Below, in pieces: positions 1-6,453 of a stretch of 6,904 bases of DNA (positions are counted from its first letter, which is position 1; the number at the start of each line of letters is the position of its first letter). The translations under genes were made by a program, and so were the position numbers. This DNA is from RPQJ01 sp035691185 (GTDB lineage Bacteria > Pseudomonadota > Gammaproteobacteria > Steroidobacterales > Steroidobacteraceae), in assembly GCA_035691185.1 (NCBI GenBank), contig DASSJN010000208.1, positions 1 through 6,904 of the forward strand. The letters run 5' to 3'. The notes beneath the pieces were generated by a model. That model saw nothing but the letters and a program-made list of their open reading frames with translations. It ran no database searches and was not told where the DNA came from.

Positions 1-125
1 CCGACGGCCGCGACGACGACATCGTGGCGCGGCAATTGCGCGAGGCCGCGATGAAGGAAACGGACCCCGAGTTGCGCGAGCGGCTCTGGGAGGAATACCG
101 CCAGTACAAGCAGAGCACGCAGTGA
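1..125 (+). CDS. 3' end of an unidentified protein (C-terminal 40 residues)
   Basis: An open frame enters from the left edge (first whole codon at base 3) and stops at TGA 123-125. The visible 40 residues are highly charged and predicted helical: an acidic start (DGRDDD), then IVARQLREAAMKETDPELRE, then RLWEEYRQYKQSTQ. The tail has no cysteine and no hydrophobic membrane segment. Codon use matches the downstream genes. The stop overlaps the GTG start of the lipoprotein gene by four bases (GTGA), so the two are probably translated in sequence and belong to one operon. The helical, charged tail suggests a protein-protein contact or coiled-coil end, but the family was not recognised and the domain that would name it lies outside the window. 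Confidence is high that it codes, low on any role. Confidence 0.72.
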   Translation, partial: DGRDDDIVARQLREAAMKETDPELRERLWEEYRQYKQSTQ

Positions 126-1384
126 ATCCGACGCACCCGAGCTTCCGATCGATCCGGCACGCGTTGCGGGCGGGCCTGCTGGCGGCGGCCTTCGGCATCG
201 TCGGCTCGGGCTGCGTCGTGCAGGACCAGCGGCCGATGGCGCCGGTCTTCGCCCAGAAGGCGACGGCGGAGATCCCGCAGGACGAGCTGCTCGACGTCGG
301 CATCCACGTGTTCGACCCGAACATTCCGGACGACGAGAAGGAGCAGGAGCAGAAGCGGATCTTCCCCGACGTGCGCAAGGCCGAGTCACGCTACATGCCC
401 ATCATGCTGCGCGACACGCTCGAGAGCACCGGCCACTGGGGCCAGGTGCGCGTGCTGCCGTCGGACAGCGCGTCGAGCGACGTCAACGTGGACGGCAGGA
501 TCCTCGAGTCGACGGGCCGCGAACTGCGGCTCGCGATCAAGGCGACCGACGCGACCGGTCGCGTGTGGCTGCAGAAGGAATATAAGGGCGACGCCGACGT
601 GCGCGCGTACAAGGACGTCGCGGTCAAGCCGCGTGACCCGTTCGACAACGTCTACGCGACGATCGCCAACGACCTGCTCGCGGCACGTCGCGAACTGACG
701 CGCGAGGAGCGCGTGCAGGTCCACCAGGTCGCGGGGCTGCGTTTCGCGGCGGATCTCGCGCCGTACGCGTTCAAGCCGTACCTCGCGCGCGACGAGCGCA
801 AGGGCAGCTACGCGATCGAGCGGTTGCCGGCGCAGGGCGACCCGGTCGTCGAACGCATGGAGCGCGTGCGCGAGCGCGATTACGCGCTGGTCGACACGCT
901 CAACGAGCACTACACCAGCTTCAGCGAGAGCATGGGCGACGCCTACGGCAACTGGCGCAAGTATTCGCACGAGGAACTCGAGGCCGAGGCCGAGGCCAGG
1001 CGCAAGGCGCTGACGCGGCAGGTGCTCGGCGCGGTGGCGGTGGTCGGCGGTATCGTGGCCGGTAGCGAGGCGAACAGCAGCGCGGGATCCGCCGCCTCGA
1101 CGGCCGCCGTGCTCGGCGGCATCTACGCGTTCAAGAGCGGGCTCGACATGCGCGCCGAGATCAAGATGCACGGCGAATCGATCAAGCAGCTCGGCAGCTC
1201 GTTCCAGAACGAGGTCCAGCCGATCGTCGTCGACATCGAGGGGCGCACGCTGGAGCTCAAGGGCTCGGCCGAGCAGCAGTACGCCGAGTGGCGGCAGCTG
1301 CTGCGCGAATTGTATGAAAACGAAACAGGCCTGCCCGCGACGGCCTCGACGGAGGCAGCCAAGCCTGCGCCCACCCGGCGCTGA
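122..1384 (+). CDS. Predicted outer-membrane lipoprotein of unknown function with a glycine-rich hydrophobic hairpin
   Basis: A 420-residue protein starting at GTG 122, which overlaps the preceding stop as GTGA. The N-terminus has basic residues (R9, R12, R16), a hydrophobic stretch at about 17-28 and a lipobox-like GSGC with the lipidated cysteine at C31. Position -3 is Gly rather than Leu, a permitted but less typical form. Residues after the cysteine (V32, V33) carry no Asp at +2, so outer-membrane delivery by Lol is expected. Residues about 50-165 look like a compact alpha/beta domain; about 185-295 are charged and helical (LAARRELTREERVQVHQ, then EELEAEAEARRK). Residues 300-337 form two Gly/Ala-rich hydrophobic stretches split by a Ser/Asn/Gly loop, resembling a glycine-zipper hairpin. 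The C-terminus is a helix followed by a Thr/Ala/Pro tail. The family was not recognised. Being first before a kinase with a periplasmic arm suggests an envelope sensor or anchor role (inference). Confidence 0.85.
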   Translation: MNPTHPSFRSIRHALRAGLLAAAFGIVGSGCVVQDQRPMAPVFAQKATAEIPQDELLDVGIHVFDPNIPDDEKEQEQKRIFPDVRKAESRYMPIMLRDTLESTGHWGQVRVLPSDSASSDVNVDGRILESTGRELRLAIKATDATGRVWLQKEYKGDADVRAYKDVAVKPRDPFDNVYATIANDLLAARRELTREERVQVHQVAGLRFAADLAPYAFKPYLARDERKGSYAIERLPAQGDPVVERMERVRERDYALVDTLNEHYTSFSESMGDAYGNWRKYSHEELEAEAEARRKALTRQVLGAVAVVGGIVAGSEANSSAGSAASTAAVLGGIYAFKSGLDMRAEIKMHGESIKQLGSSFQNEVQPIVVDIEGRTLELKGSAEQQYAEWRQLLRELYENETGLPATASTEAAKPAPTRR

Positions 1385-1392
1385 GCCCGGCC

Positions 1393-1396
1393 GGAG
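1393..1396 (+). promoter_or_regulatory. Shine-Dalgarno GGAG that favours the ATG at 1406 for the kinase gene
   Basis: GGAG directly abuts the ATG at 1397, too close to serve it. It lies nine bases before the in-frame ATG at 1406, within the usual working range. Both ATGs are in the kinase frame and differ by three residues (MTP). The downstream ATG is therefore preferred, though the upstream one cannot be excluded. Confidence 0.55.
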
Positions 1397-1405
1397 ATGA
1401 CACCG

Positions 1406-3691
1406 ATGCTCGCGGCAGGGCAGGTTCTGGCTGCGCGGTACGAATTGGTGCGGCCGCTCGCAGCGGGCCACGATCCCACCACCTGGCTGGCGCGCGATCG
1501 CACGAACGACCGCGAGGTCGTTCTGCGGGTCCGCAGGGACGCGGGCGACGCCGGGCGCCTGCCGGCGACCGTCCGCCACCCGGCACTGATCGCGCCCGTC
1601 GCCCCCGGCCAGTCCGACGGCGACAGGACGTTCGACGTCTTCGAGTATCTCGCCGGCGGCGAGATCGGCCGCCTGCGTGGTCGGCCATGGCCGCTGCTCG
1701 TGCGGCGCCTGCTGCCCGTGGTCGACGCGCTGGCGCAGGTGCACGAGTCCGGCTGGGTCCACGGCGACGTCAAGAGCGCGAACGTGCTGCTCGATGCCGA
1801 CGGGCTCGCGCGGCTCGCGGACTTCGGCAGCGCTCGCCGCATCGGCGACACCGCCGCGGCGGGCGCGTCACCCTATTCGGTGAGCCCCGAACGGCTCGAC
1901 GGCGCTCCCGCCGCTCTGGCCGACGACGTCTACGCGCTCGGCGTCCTGCTCCACGAACTCGTGAGCGGGCATCCGCCGTTCTACCCGGACCTCACGCCCG
2001 AACGCGTGCGCCACGAGGCGCCGCCGCCGCTCGCCGGTCGGCCGGCGCCGCCCGAGGCCTTGCGTGCGCTCGTCGCGCGCTGCCTCGCGAAAAATCCGGC
2101 CGAGCGGCCGGGGAGCATGCGCGAGGTCCGTACGGAACTCGAGCACTGCCTGTCGCTCGATGCGCCGGTCGAGCCCGCGGTCGCGCCGGGTTTCACCCTG
2201 CGTCCGCCGGCGGATGCGACGCCGATCCGCGCGCAGTGGCAGCGGTCCGCCGCCGGTACGCCGTCCGAACGCGACCTCCGGCGCGAGGGCTTCCGTCGCG
2301 GGCTGCTCGTGAGCGGTGCGCTGCTCGCGGTCGCCGGTTTCGCGTTCACGTTCTTCGTCCTGCCGGATCTCGTGGCATCGCGCAGGCCGAGCGCGACGCC
2401 CGCTCCGGCGCCGTCCAAGCCTGCCGATCCGTCACCGACGGCGGTCGAAGACCTGGCACGGCTCGCCGAACTCAAGCGGCAGGCCGAGGAACGGCGCGCG
2501 AACCTGCCCGAGCGGCTGCGCGAACTCGAACAGCGCGACGTCGAAAGCTGGGGCGGCGCCACGCTCGCGCAGGCTCGCGACGCGCTTGCCGCCGGCGACG
2601 CCGCGATGGAGGGCCGCGATTTCAAGGCAGCGCTCGGGAGTTTTTCGGCACTGGCCGCCGCACTCGACGTCCTCGAGCAACGCGCGCCGCAGGTCGTTCG
2701 CGAACGCCTCATGGCCGCGCGCACGGCGTTCGGCGCGGGACGGTCGGCAGAAGCCCGCGAGCAGTTCGCGGCCGTGCTGAAGGTCGACCCGCGGAACACA
2801 GATGCGCAGACCGGCCTGCGGCGTGCGCAGGTGCTCGATGCGGCGTTGCGCGAGACCGCCACGGGCGCGCAGGCCGAGCAGGCCGGCGACACGGCCGCCG
2901 CGGTCGCGGCGTACCAGCGCGCACTGAAACTCGATCCCGCCACCGCGACGGCGCGCGCGAACCTCGCGCGGTTGCAGGGGCGGGCGGCGGGCGATGCGTA
3001 TTCCGCCGCAATCGCGCGGGCGCAGGCGGCGCTGGCGCGGAGCGACTATCGGGCAGCACAGTCGGCGTTCGAACAGGCCGGACGAATCCGTCCAGGCGCG
3101 CCGGAGGTCGCCGAGGGGTTGCAGCAGGTCCGGCGCGCCACCGAGACCCGCGCGCTCGCCTCGACGCTCGAGCGGGCGGCGGCTGCCGAGCGTGCGGAGC
3201 AATGGTCCGAGGCCCTGGGCCTGCACCGCGAGACGCTGAAGGCGGAGCCCACCCTGCTCGCCGCGCAACAGGGTGTCGAGCGCGCGGAGCCCCGCGCCAT
3301 GCTCGATGCCGAACTGCAGTCCTTTCTCGACCGGCCGGAGCGTCTCTACAGCCCCGCCGGCCGCGACATCGCGCGCAACGTGCTCGAGCGCGCCGGTCGA
3401 GTGGCGACGGCGGGACCGCGCCTGCAGGGCCAGGTCGGGCGGCTGCAGGAGCTGTTGCGGCAAGCCGAGACGCCGATCCGCGTCGCGCTCGCCTCCGACA
3501 ATGCGACCGAGGTCCAGATCTACCGGGTTGGTAAGCTTGGGCTCTTCGAACAGAAGGACCTCGAACTGATGCCCGGTCGCTACACGGTCGTCGGCACCCG
3601 GCAGGGTTACCGCGACGTGCGCAAGGAGCTGAACCTGATGCCGGGCTCGTCGCCACCCACGCTCGTGGTCCGTTGCGAGGAGCCCATTTGA
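1406..3691 (+). CDS. Transmembrane Hanks-type Ser/Thr kinase-like protein (possible pseudokinase) with TPR-like and PEGA-like periplasmic domains
   Basis: About 761 residues (764 from ATG 1397); numbering here is from 1406. Residues 10-250 are a Hanks-type kinase fold. They contain HGDVKSAN with H119, catalytic-loop D121, K123 and N126, then D139-F140-G141, SPE at 160-162, and DDVYALGVLLHELVSGHPPF before a C-lobe NPAERP. The glycine loop is degraded (AAGHDPTTW), the beta-3 lysine is Arg (R41 in VVLRV), and no clear alpha-C glutamate is seen, so catalysis is uncertain. A single membrane helix lies at about 299-319, preceded by Arg-rich sequence, which places the kinase in the cytoplasm. A Pro/Ala linker follows, then charged helices and about four TPR-like units (433-475, 482-524, 530-576, 579-626). 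The last 70 residues (about 690-761) form a PEGA-like beta domain with PGRYTVVGTRQGYRDVR. The stop overlaps the next start (TTGA). Likely role: signalling across the inner membrane with the FHA-containing neighbour (inference). Confidence 0.9.
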   Translation: MLAAGQVLAARYELVRPLAAGHDPTTWLARDRTNDREVVLRVRRDAGDAGRLPATVRHPALIAPVAPGQSDGDRTFDVFEYLAGGEIGRLRGRPWPLLVRRLLPVVDALAQVHESGWVHGDVKSANVLLDADGLARLADFGSARRIGDTAAAGASPYSVSPERLDGAPAALADDVYALGVLLHELVSGHPPFYPDLTPERVRHEAPPPLAGRPAPPEALRALVARCLAKNPAERPGSMREVRTELEHCLSLDAPVEPAVAPGFTLRPPADATPIRAQWQRSAAGTPSERDLRREGFRRGLLVSGALLAVAGFAFTFFVLPDLVASRRPSATPAPAPSKPADPSPTAVEDLARLAELKRQAEERRANLPERLRELEQRDVESWGGATLAQARDALAAGDAAMEGRDFKAALGSFSALAAALDVLEQRAPQVVRERLMAARTAFGAGRSAEAREQFAAVLKVDPRNTDAQTGLRRAQVLDAALRETATGAQAEQAGDTAAAVAAYQRALKLDPATATARANLARLQGRAAGDAYSAAIARAQAALARSDYRAAQSAFEQAGRIRPGAPEVAEGLQQVRRATETRALASTLERAAAAERAEQWSEALGLHRETLKAEPTLLAAQQGVERAEPRAMLDAELQSFLDRPERLYSPAGRDIARNVLERAGRVATAGPRLQGQVGRLQELLRQAETPIRVALASDNATEVQIYRVGKLGLFEQKDLELMPGRYTVVGTRQGYRDVRKELNLMPGSSPPTLVVRCEEPI
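3677..3682 (+). promoter_or_regulatory. Shine-Dalgarno GAGGAG for the TTG start at 3688
   Basis: GAGGAG lies in the last codons of the kinase gene, five bases before the TTG at 3688, which overlaps the kinase stop as TTGA. This is the strongest ribosome-binding site in the window. It decides the start: a longer reading from TTG 3673 would put this motif inside the gene and leave no comparable site upstream. Confidence 0.75.
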
Positions 3692-6162
3692 GCGCGACCG
3701 AACTGATCCTGCGCGATCCGCTCGGCGAACGAACGCTGTCGGCTGCGGATTTCCCGGTGAGCCTCGGCGGTCCCGGGCACACGGTGGTCCTGCCGGGCGG
3801 CAGCGGCGACACGCTCGGCTGGATCGCGCTGCACGACGGCCAGCTGTTCCTGCAGCCCGCCGAGGGTCGGCAGGCGCCGCTCGTCAACGGCGTGCCCGTG
3901 ACGCGAGCCACCTGGCTGCGCGAAGGCGACGTCGTCGATGCGGCGCGCGGGCGCCTGCGCTACGCCTCGCGCGACGGCGCACGCGTGATCGACATCGAGG
4001 ATGGCAGCGGCGGGAACCTGACCGTGCCGCCAGAGGCGCCTGTCATTGCGGTCGTCGCCGGGGGTGGCGACGAGGACGACGAACGCATCGACACGGTCGC
4101 GTTCCGGCGACCTGCACCGCAGCGACCCGCGCGGCGCCGCGTGGTGCCGATGATCGCCGGCGCGTCCGTCATCGCGCTGCTGGGTCTCGCTGCCTGGTTC
4201 CTCGCGACGGGCCGTGCGGTCACGGTGGTCACGCAGCCTGCGGACAGCCGCGTCGAACTGCGGGGCGGCCCGACGCTGCGCGTCGGTGAAAACCACTTTG
4301 CGCGCCCGGGGCATTATGCGCTCGAGATCTCGCGGGAGGGCTACGAAACGCTGCGGGTCCCGCTCTCGATCGCCGACGCGCCGAACCAGCGTTTCGAATT
4401 CACGCTCGCGAGGCGGCCCGGCCGCGTCGAGGTGCAGAGCCCGGTCGCCGGGCGCGCTAGCGTCAAGGGTCGCGACCTCGGTGCGGTGCCGGGAGAGATC
4501 ACGTTGCCGGCGGGGCGCCACGAGCTCGTGATCACGGCGCCGCGCCATCAGCCGTATTCGGCGCCGATCGACGTGGTCGGCCTCGACCGGCGCCAGGTCT
4601 TCGTGGCGAAACCCGTGCCGGCCTGGGCCCCCGTCACCGTGCTGACCGACCCCGCGGGCGCGCAGGTGCTCGTCGACGGAACTGCCAGCGGCTCGACGCC
4701 TGCGACGCTCGAGCTCGATGCGGGCACGCACCGCATCGAACTTCGCCAGCCCGGGTTCAAGAACTGGGTCACCGACCTGCAGGTCGTGGCGAACGAGCCG
4801 CAGACGCTCGGCCCGGTGCGCCTCGGCCTCCCGGACGGCACGCTCGTCGTACGCACCGAGCCCACGGGTGCGAGCGTCAGCGTCGGCGGCGCGTTTCGCG
4901 GGCGCACGCCGCTCACGATCGACGTGCGGCCCGGCGTGCCGCTCGCGATCGTCGCGACGCGCGACGGTTACGAACCCGCGACGCGCGAGCTCACGCTCGG
5001 GTCGGGCGAGCGCAGCGAAGTGCGTCTCTCGCTCACGCCGATCCTCGGCGAGATCACGGTGCAGGCTGAACCCGCCGGCGCCGACGTCCTCGTCGACGGA
5101 CGGCCCGTCGGCAAGGCGGGGCAGCCGCTCGAGCTGCCGGCCGCGAGGCACGAACTCGAAGTGCGGCTCGCGGGCCATCGGACGTATCGCACGGCAGTGA
5201 CCCCGCGCCCCGGGCTGCCGCAGGTGATCACCGTGCGGCTCGAGCCGGGTCGCGGCTCGACCGAGGCGCCCGTTACGGCTGCGGCGTCGGCGGGTGGGGT
5301 CGCGGCGGCGCAGGCTGCCGCGCCCGCGGGTCCGCTGGCCGCGATGATCCGGGCGAAATCGGGTGCCGAGTTGCGTCTGCTCGGCCCTGCCACCTACACG
5401 ATGGGCAGCGCGCGGCGCGAGTCGGGGCGCCGCGCCAACGAGTCGCAACGTCCCGTCGAACTGCGGCGGCGCTTCTATCTCGGCACCCGCGAGGTCACGA
5501 ATGGCGAATACAAGCAGTTCCGCTCGCAGCACCGGTCGGGGTACGTCGGCCAGAGCACGCTCGAGACCGAGCGGCAACCGGTGGTGAACGTGAGCTGGCA
5601 GGAGGCGGCCGAGTACTGCAACTGGCTGAGCCAGCAGGAGGGCCTGGCGCCGTTCTACCAGTCGCAGGCCGGCAAGCTCGTCCCGGCGCAGCCGCCGAAC
5701 ACCGGTTACCGGATGCCGACGGAAGCCGAATGGGAATGGGCGGCGCGCGCGAACCGCGACGGTTCGGTGCGCAAGTACCCGTGGGGCGACGCGCTGCCGG
5801 TGCCTGCCGGCTCGGGCAATTACGGCGATCGGACGGCGCAGCCGCTGCTGCAGACCATCCTGGCGGAACTCGACGACGGCTACGCCACGACCGCCAACGT
5901 CGGCTCGTTCGGCGCCAACGCGCTCGGCTTCCACGACATGGGCGGCAACGTCGCGGAGTGGACCGCCGACCTCTACACGGTGCAGCCTGCGGCCACGGCC
6001 GTCGCGATCGACCCGCTGGCGGCCGCGCCCGGCAACGTGCACGTGATCCGCGGCTCGAGCTGGCGGCACGCCACGGTCACGGAATTGCGCGCGGCGTATC
6101 GTGACTACGGCGAGGGCCGGCGCGACGACCTCGGCTTCCGGATCGCACGCTATGCGGAGTGA
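3688..6162 (+). CDS. FHA-like / transmembrane / five PEGA repeats / FGE-sulfatase (SUMF1) fold fusion protein
   Basis: About 824 residues from TTG 3688. Residues 1-100 resemble an FHA domain: strand pattern with LGGPGHTVVLPGG, then VNG at 66-68 and WLREGDVVDAARGRLRY. The usual Gly-Arg and Ser-x-x-His phosphothreonine-contact residues are not evident, so binding may be altered. An acidic then Arg-rich linker precedes one membrane helix (about 155-173). Five PEGA-like repeats of about 70 residues follow (about 178-242, 245-310, 315-383, 384-453, 454-522), with cores such as PAGAQVLVDG. After an Ala-rich linker comes an FGE-sulfatase domain (559-822) with MGS 572-574, REVTNGEYKQF, NVSWQEAAEYCNWLS, YRMPTEAEWEWAAR, YPWGD, GFHDMGGNVAEW (ending W758) and IRGSSW (ending W792). 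The catalytic cysteine pair of true FGE is missing; the only cysteine is C644 of AEYCNWL. Topology is probably N-terminus in, repeats and FGE fold in the periplasm. It probably pairs with the upstream kinase and may bind cell wall or a periplasmic ligand (inference). Confidence 0.92.
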   Translation: MSATELILRDPLGERTLSAADFPVSLGGPGHTVVLPGGSGDTLGWIALHDGQLFLQPAEGRQAPLVNGVPVTRATWLREGDVVDAARGRLRYASRDGARVIDIEDGSGGNLTVPPEAPVIAVVAGGGDEDDERIDTVAFRRPAPQRPARRRVVPMIAGASVIALLGLAAWFLATGRAVTVVTQPADSRVELRGGPTLRVGENHFARPGHYALEISREGYETLRVPLSIADAPNQRFEFTLARRPGRVEVQSPVAGRASVKGRDLGAVPGEITLPAGRHELVITAPRHQPYSAPIDVVGLDRRQVFVAKPVPAWAPVTVLTDPAGAQVLVDGTASGSTPATLELDAGTHRIELRQPGFKNWVTDLQVVANEPQTLGPVRLGLPDGTLVVRTEPTGASVSVGGAFRGRTPLTIDVRPGVPLAIVATRDGYEPATRELTLGSGERSEVRLSLTPILGEITVQAEPAGADVLVDGRPVGKAGQPLELPAARHELEVRLAGHRTYRTAVTPRPGLPQVITVRLEPGRGSTEAPVTAAASAGGVAAAQAAAPAGPLAAMIRAKSGAELRLLGPATYTMGSARRESGRRANESQRPVELRRRFYLGTREVTNGEYKQFRSQHRSGYVGQSTLETERQPVVNVSWQEAAEYCNWLSQQEGLAPFYQSQAGKLVPAQPPNTGYRMPTEAEWEWAARANRDGSVRKYPWGDALPVPAGSGNYGDRTAQPLLQTILAELDDGYATTANVGSFGANALGFHDMGGNVAEWTADLYTVQPAATAVAIDPLAAAPGNVHVIRGSSWRHATVTELRAAYRDYGEGRRDDLGFRIARYAE
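4219..5253 (+). repeat. Five tandem PEGA-like repeats within the FHA/PEGA/FGE gene
   Basis: The encoded repeats are anchored by a turn glycine. For repeats 2 to 5 that glycine codon begins at 4468, 4678, 4888 and 5098, exactly 210 bases (70 codons) apart. The first repeat is slightly off register, with glycine codons at 4264/4267. Each unit has a V-T/E-V strand, a P-x-G/A turn, the glycine anchor, a short P-x-x-I/L strand, then a GxHxL/Y-like strand and a hydrophobic end. DNA identity is low apart from CTCGTCGACGGA, shared by repeats 3 and 5. This is protein-level duplication, not a DNA satellite. Confidence 0.8.
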
Positions 6163-6168
6163 CGGAAC

Positions 6169-6453
6169 GTGAGAAGCACATCGACGACGATCGGGGGATG
6201 GGCAGCACTTCTCGTCGTTGCCGCGGCGGCGACGACGCTTGCGGTTGCGCAGCAGCCGCCGGCCGAACCCGCGCCGACGCCGCCGGCTTCCGAACCGTCG
6301 ACGCCGGCCGGCAAAGACGACGCCGAGTCTGCAGCGAAGGATCCGAATGCGTCCGCGAGCAAGCCCGCGGCCGCGCGCGGCTCGCCGCAGCGGTTCGAGC
6401 CGACCGAGAAGGTCCGGGCCGACTTCGACGTCGCATTCCCGGTCGACATCTGA
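6169..6453 (+). CDS. Small secreted Pro/Ala-rich protein with a distinctive C-terminal tail
   Basis: A 94-residue protein from GTG 6169, six bases after the previous stop; GGAG at 6156-6159 lies nine bases upstream. A signal peptide is clear: basic R2, hydrophobic core at about 9-24 and an A25-V26-A27 cleavage site before Q28. There is no lipobox cysteine, so the mature protein should be free in the periplasm. Residues 28-72 are low-complexity Pro/Ala/Ser/Glu/Lys and probably disordered. The last 20 residues (75-94, beginning RFEPTEKVRAD and ending AFPVDI) are far less biased and look like the functional part, such as a short binding peptide. No enzymatic domain is seen. The stop overlaps the next ATG (TGATG), so expression is likely coupled to the channel-like protein. 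Role unknown; a periplasmic linker or adaptor is plausible. Confidence 0.8.
   Translation: MRSTSTTIGGWAALLVVAAAATTLAVAQQPPAEPAPTPPASEPSTPAGKDDAESAAKDPNASASKPAAARGSPQRFEPTEKVRADFDVAFPVDI

Noticed and set aside
386..1762. A 458-codon minus-strand frame across the lipoprotein and kinase start
   Set aside because: It spans the junction of two well-supported + strand genes, and its Arg/Val/Ala-rich composition is typical of an antisense shadow with no motif.
1687..3534. A 615-codon + strand frame inside the kinase gene
   Set aside because: It is almost entirely Arg/Ala/Gly and overlaps the HGDVKSAN and DFG region of the true frame; a frame-shifted shadow.
3673..3687. Upstream TTG at 3673 as the start of the FHA/PEGA/FGE protein
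   Set aside because: The GAGGAG at 3677-3682 would lie inside the gene, whereas it is ideally spaced for the TTG at 3688, which also overlaps the kinase stop.
2709..3911. A 400-codon minus-strand frame across the kinase/FHA junction
   Set aside because: Low-complexity Pro/Arg/Ala product without domains; both + strand genes here are supported by motifs and a Shine-Dalgarno.
122..6453. Calling this a type VI secretion regulatory locus outright (tagQ, tagR, ppkA, fha1 names)
   Set aside because: Only the kinds of domain match. No tss gene is present in the window, the domain fusions differ, and the kinase motifs are degraded, so gene symbols would be unsupported.
6430..6453. Similar short endings of two proteins (CEEPI of the kinase-like protein and FPVDI of the small protein) as a shared C-terminal signal
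   Set aside because: Only Pro and the final Ile match; too short to distinguish from chance.
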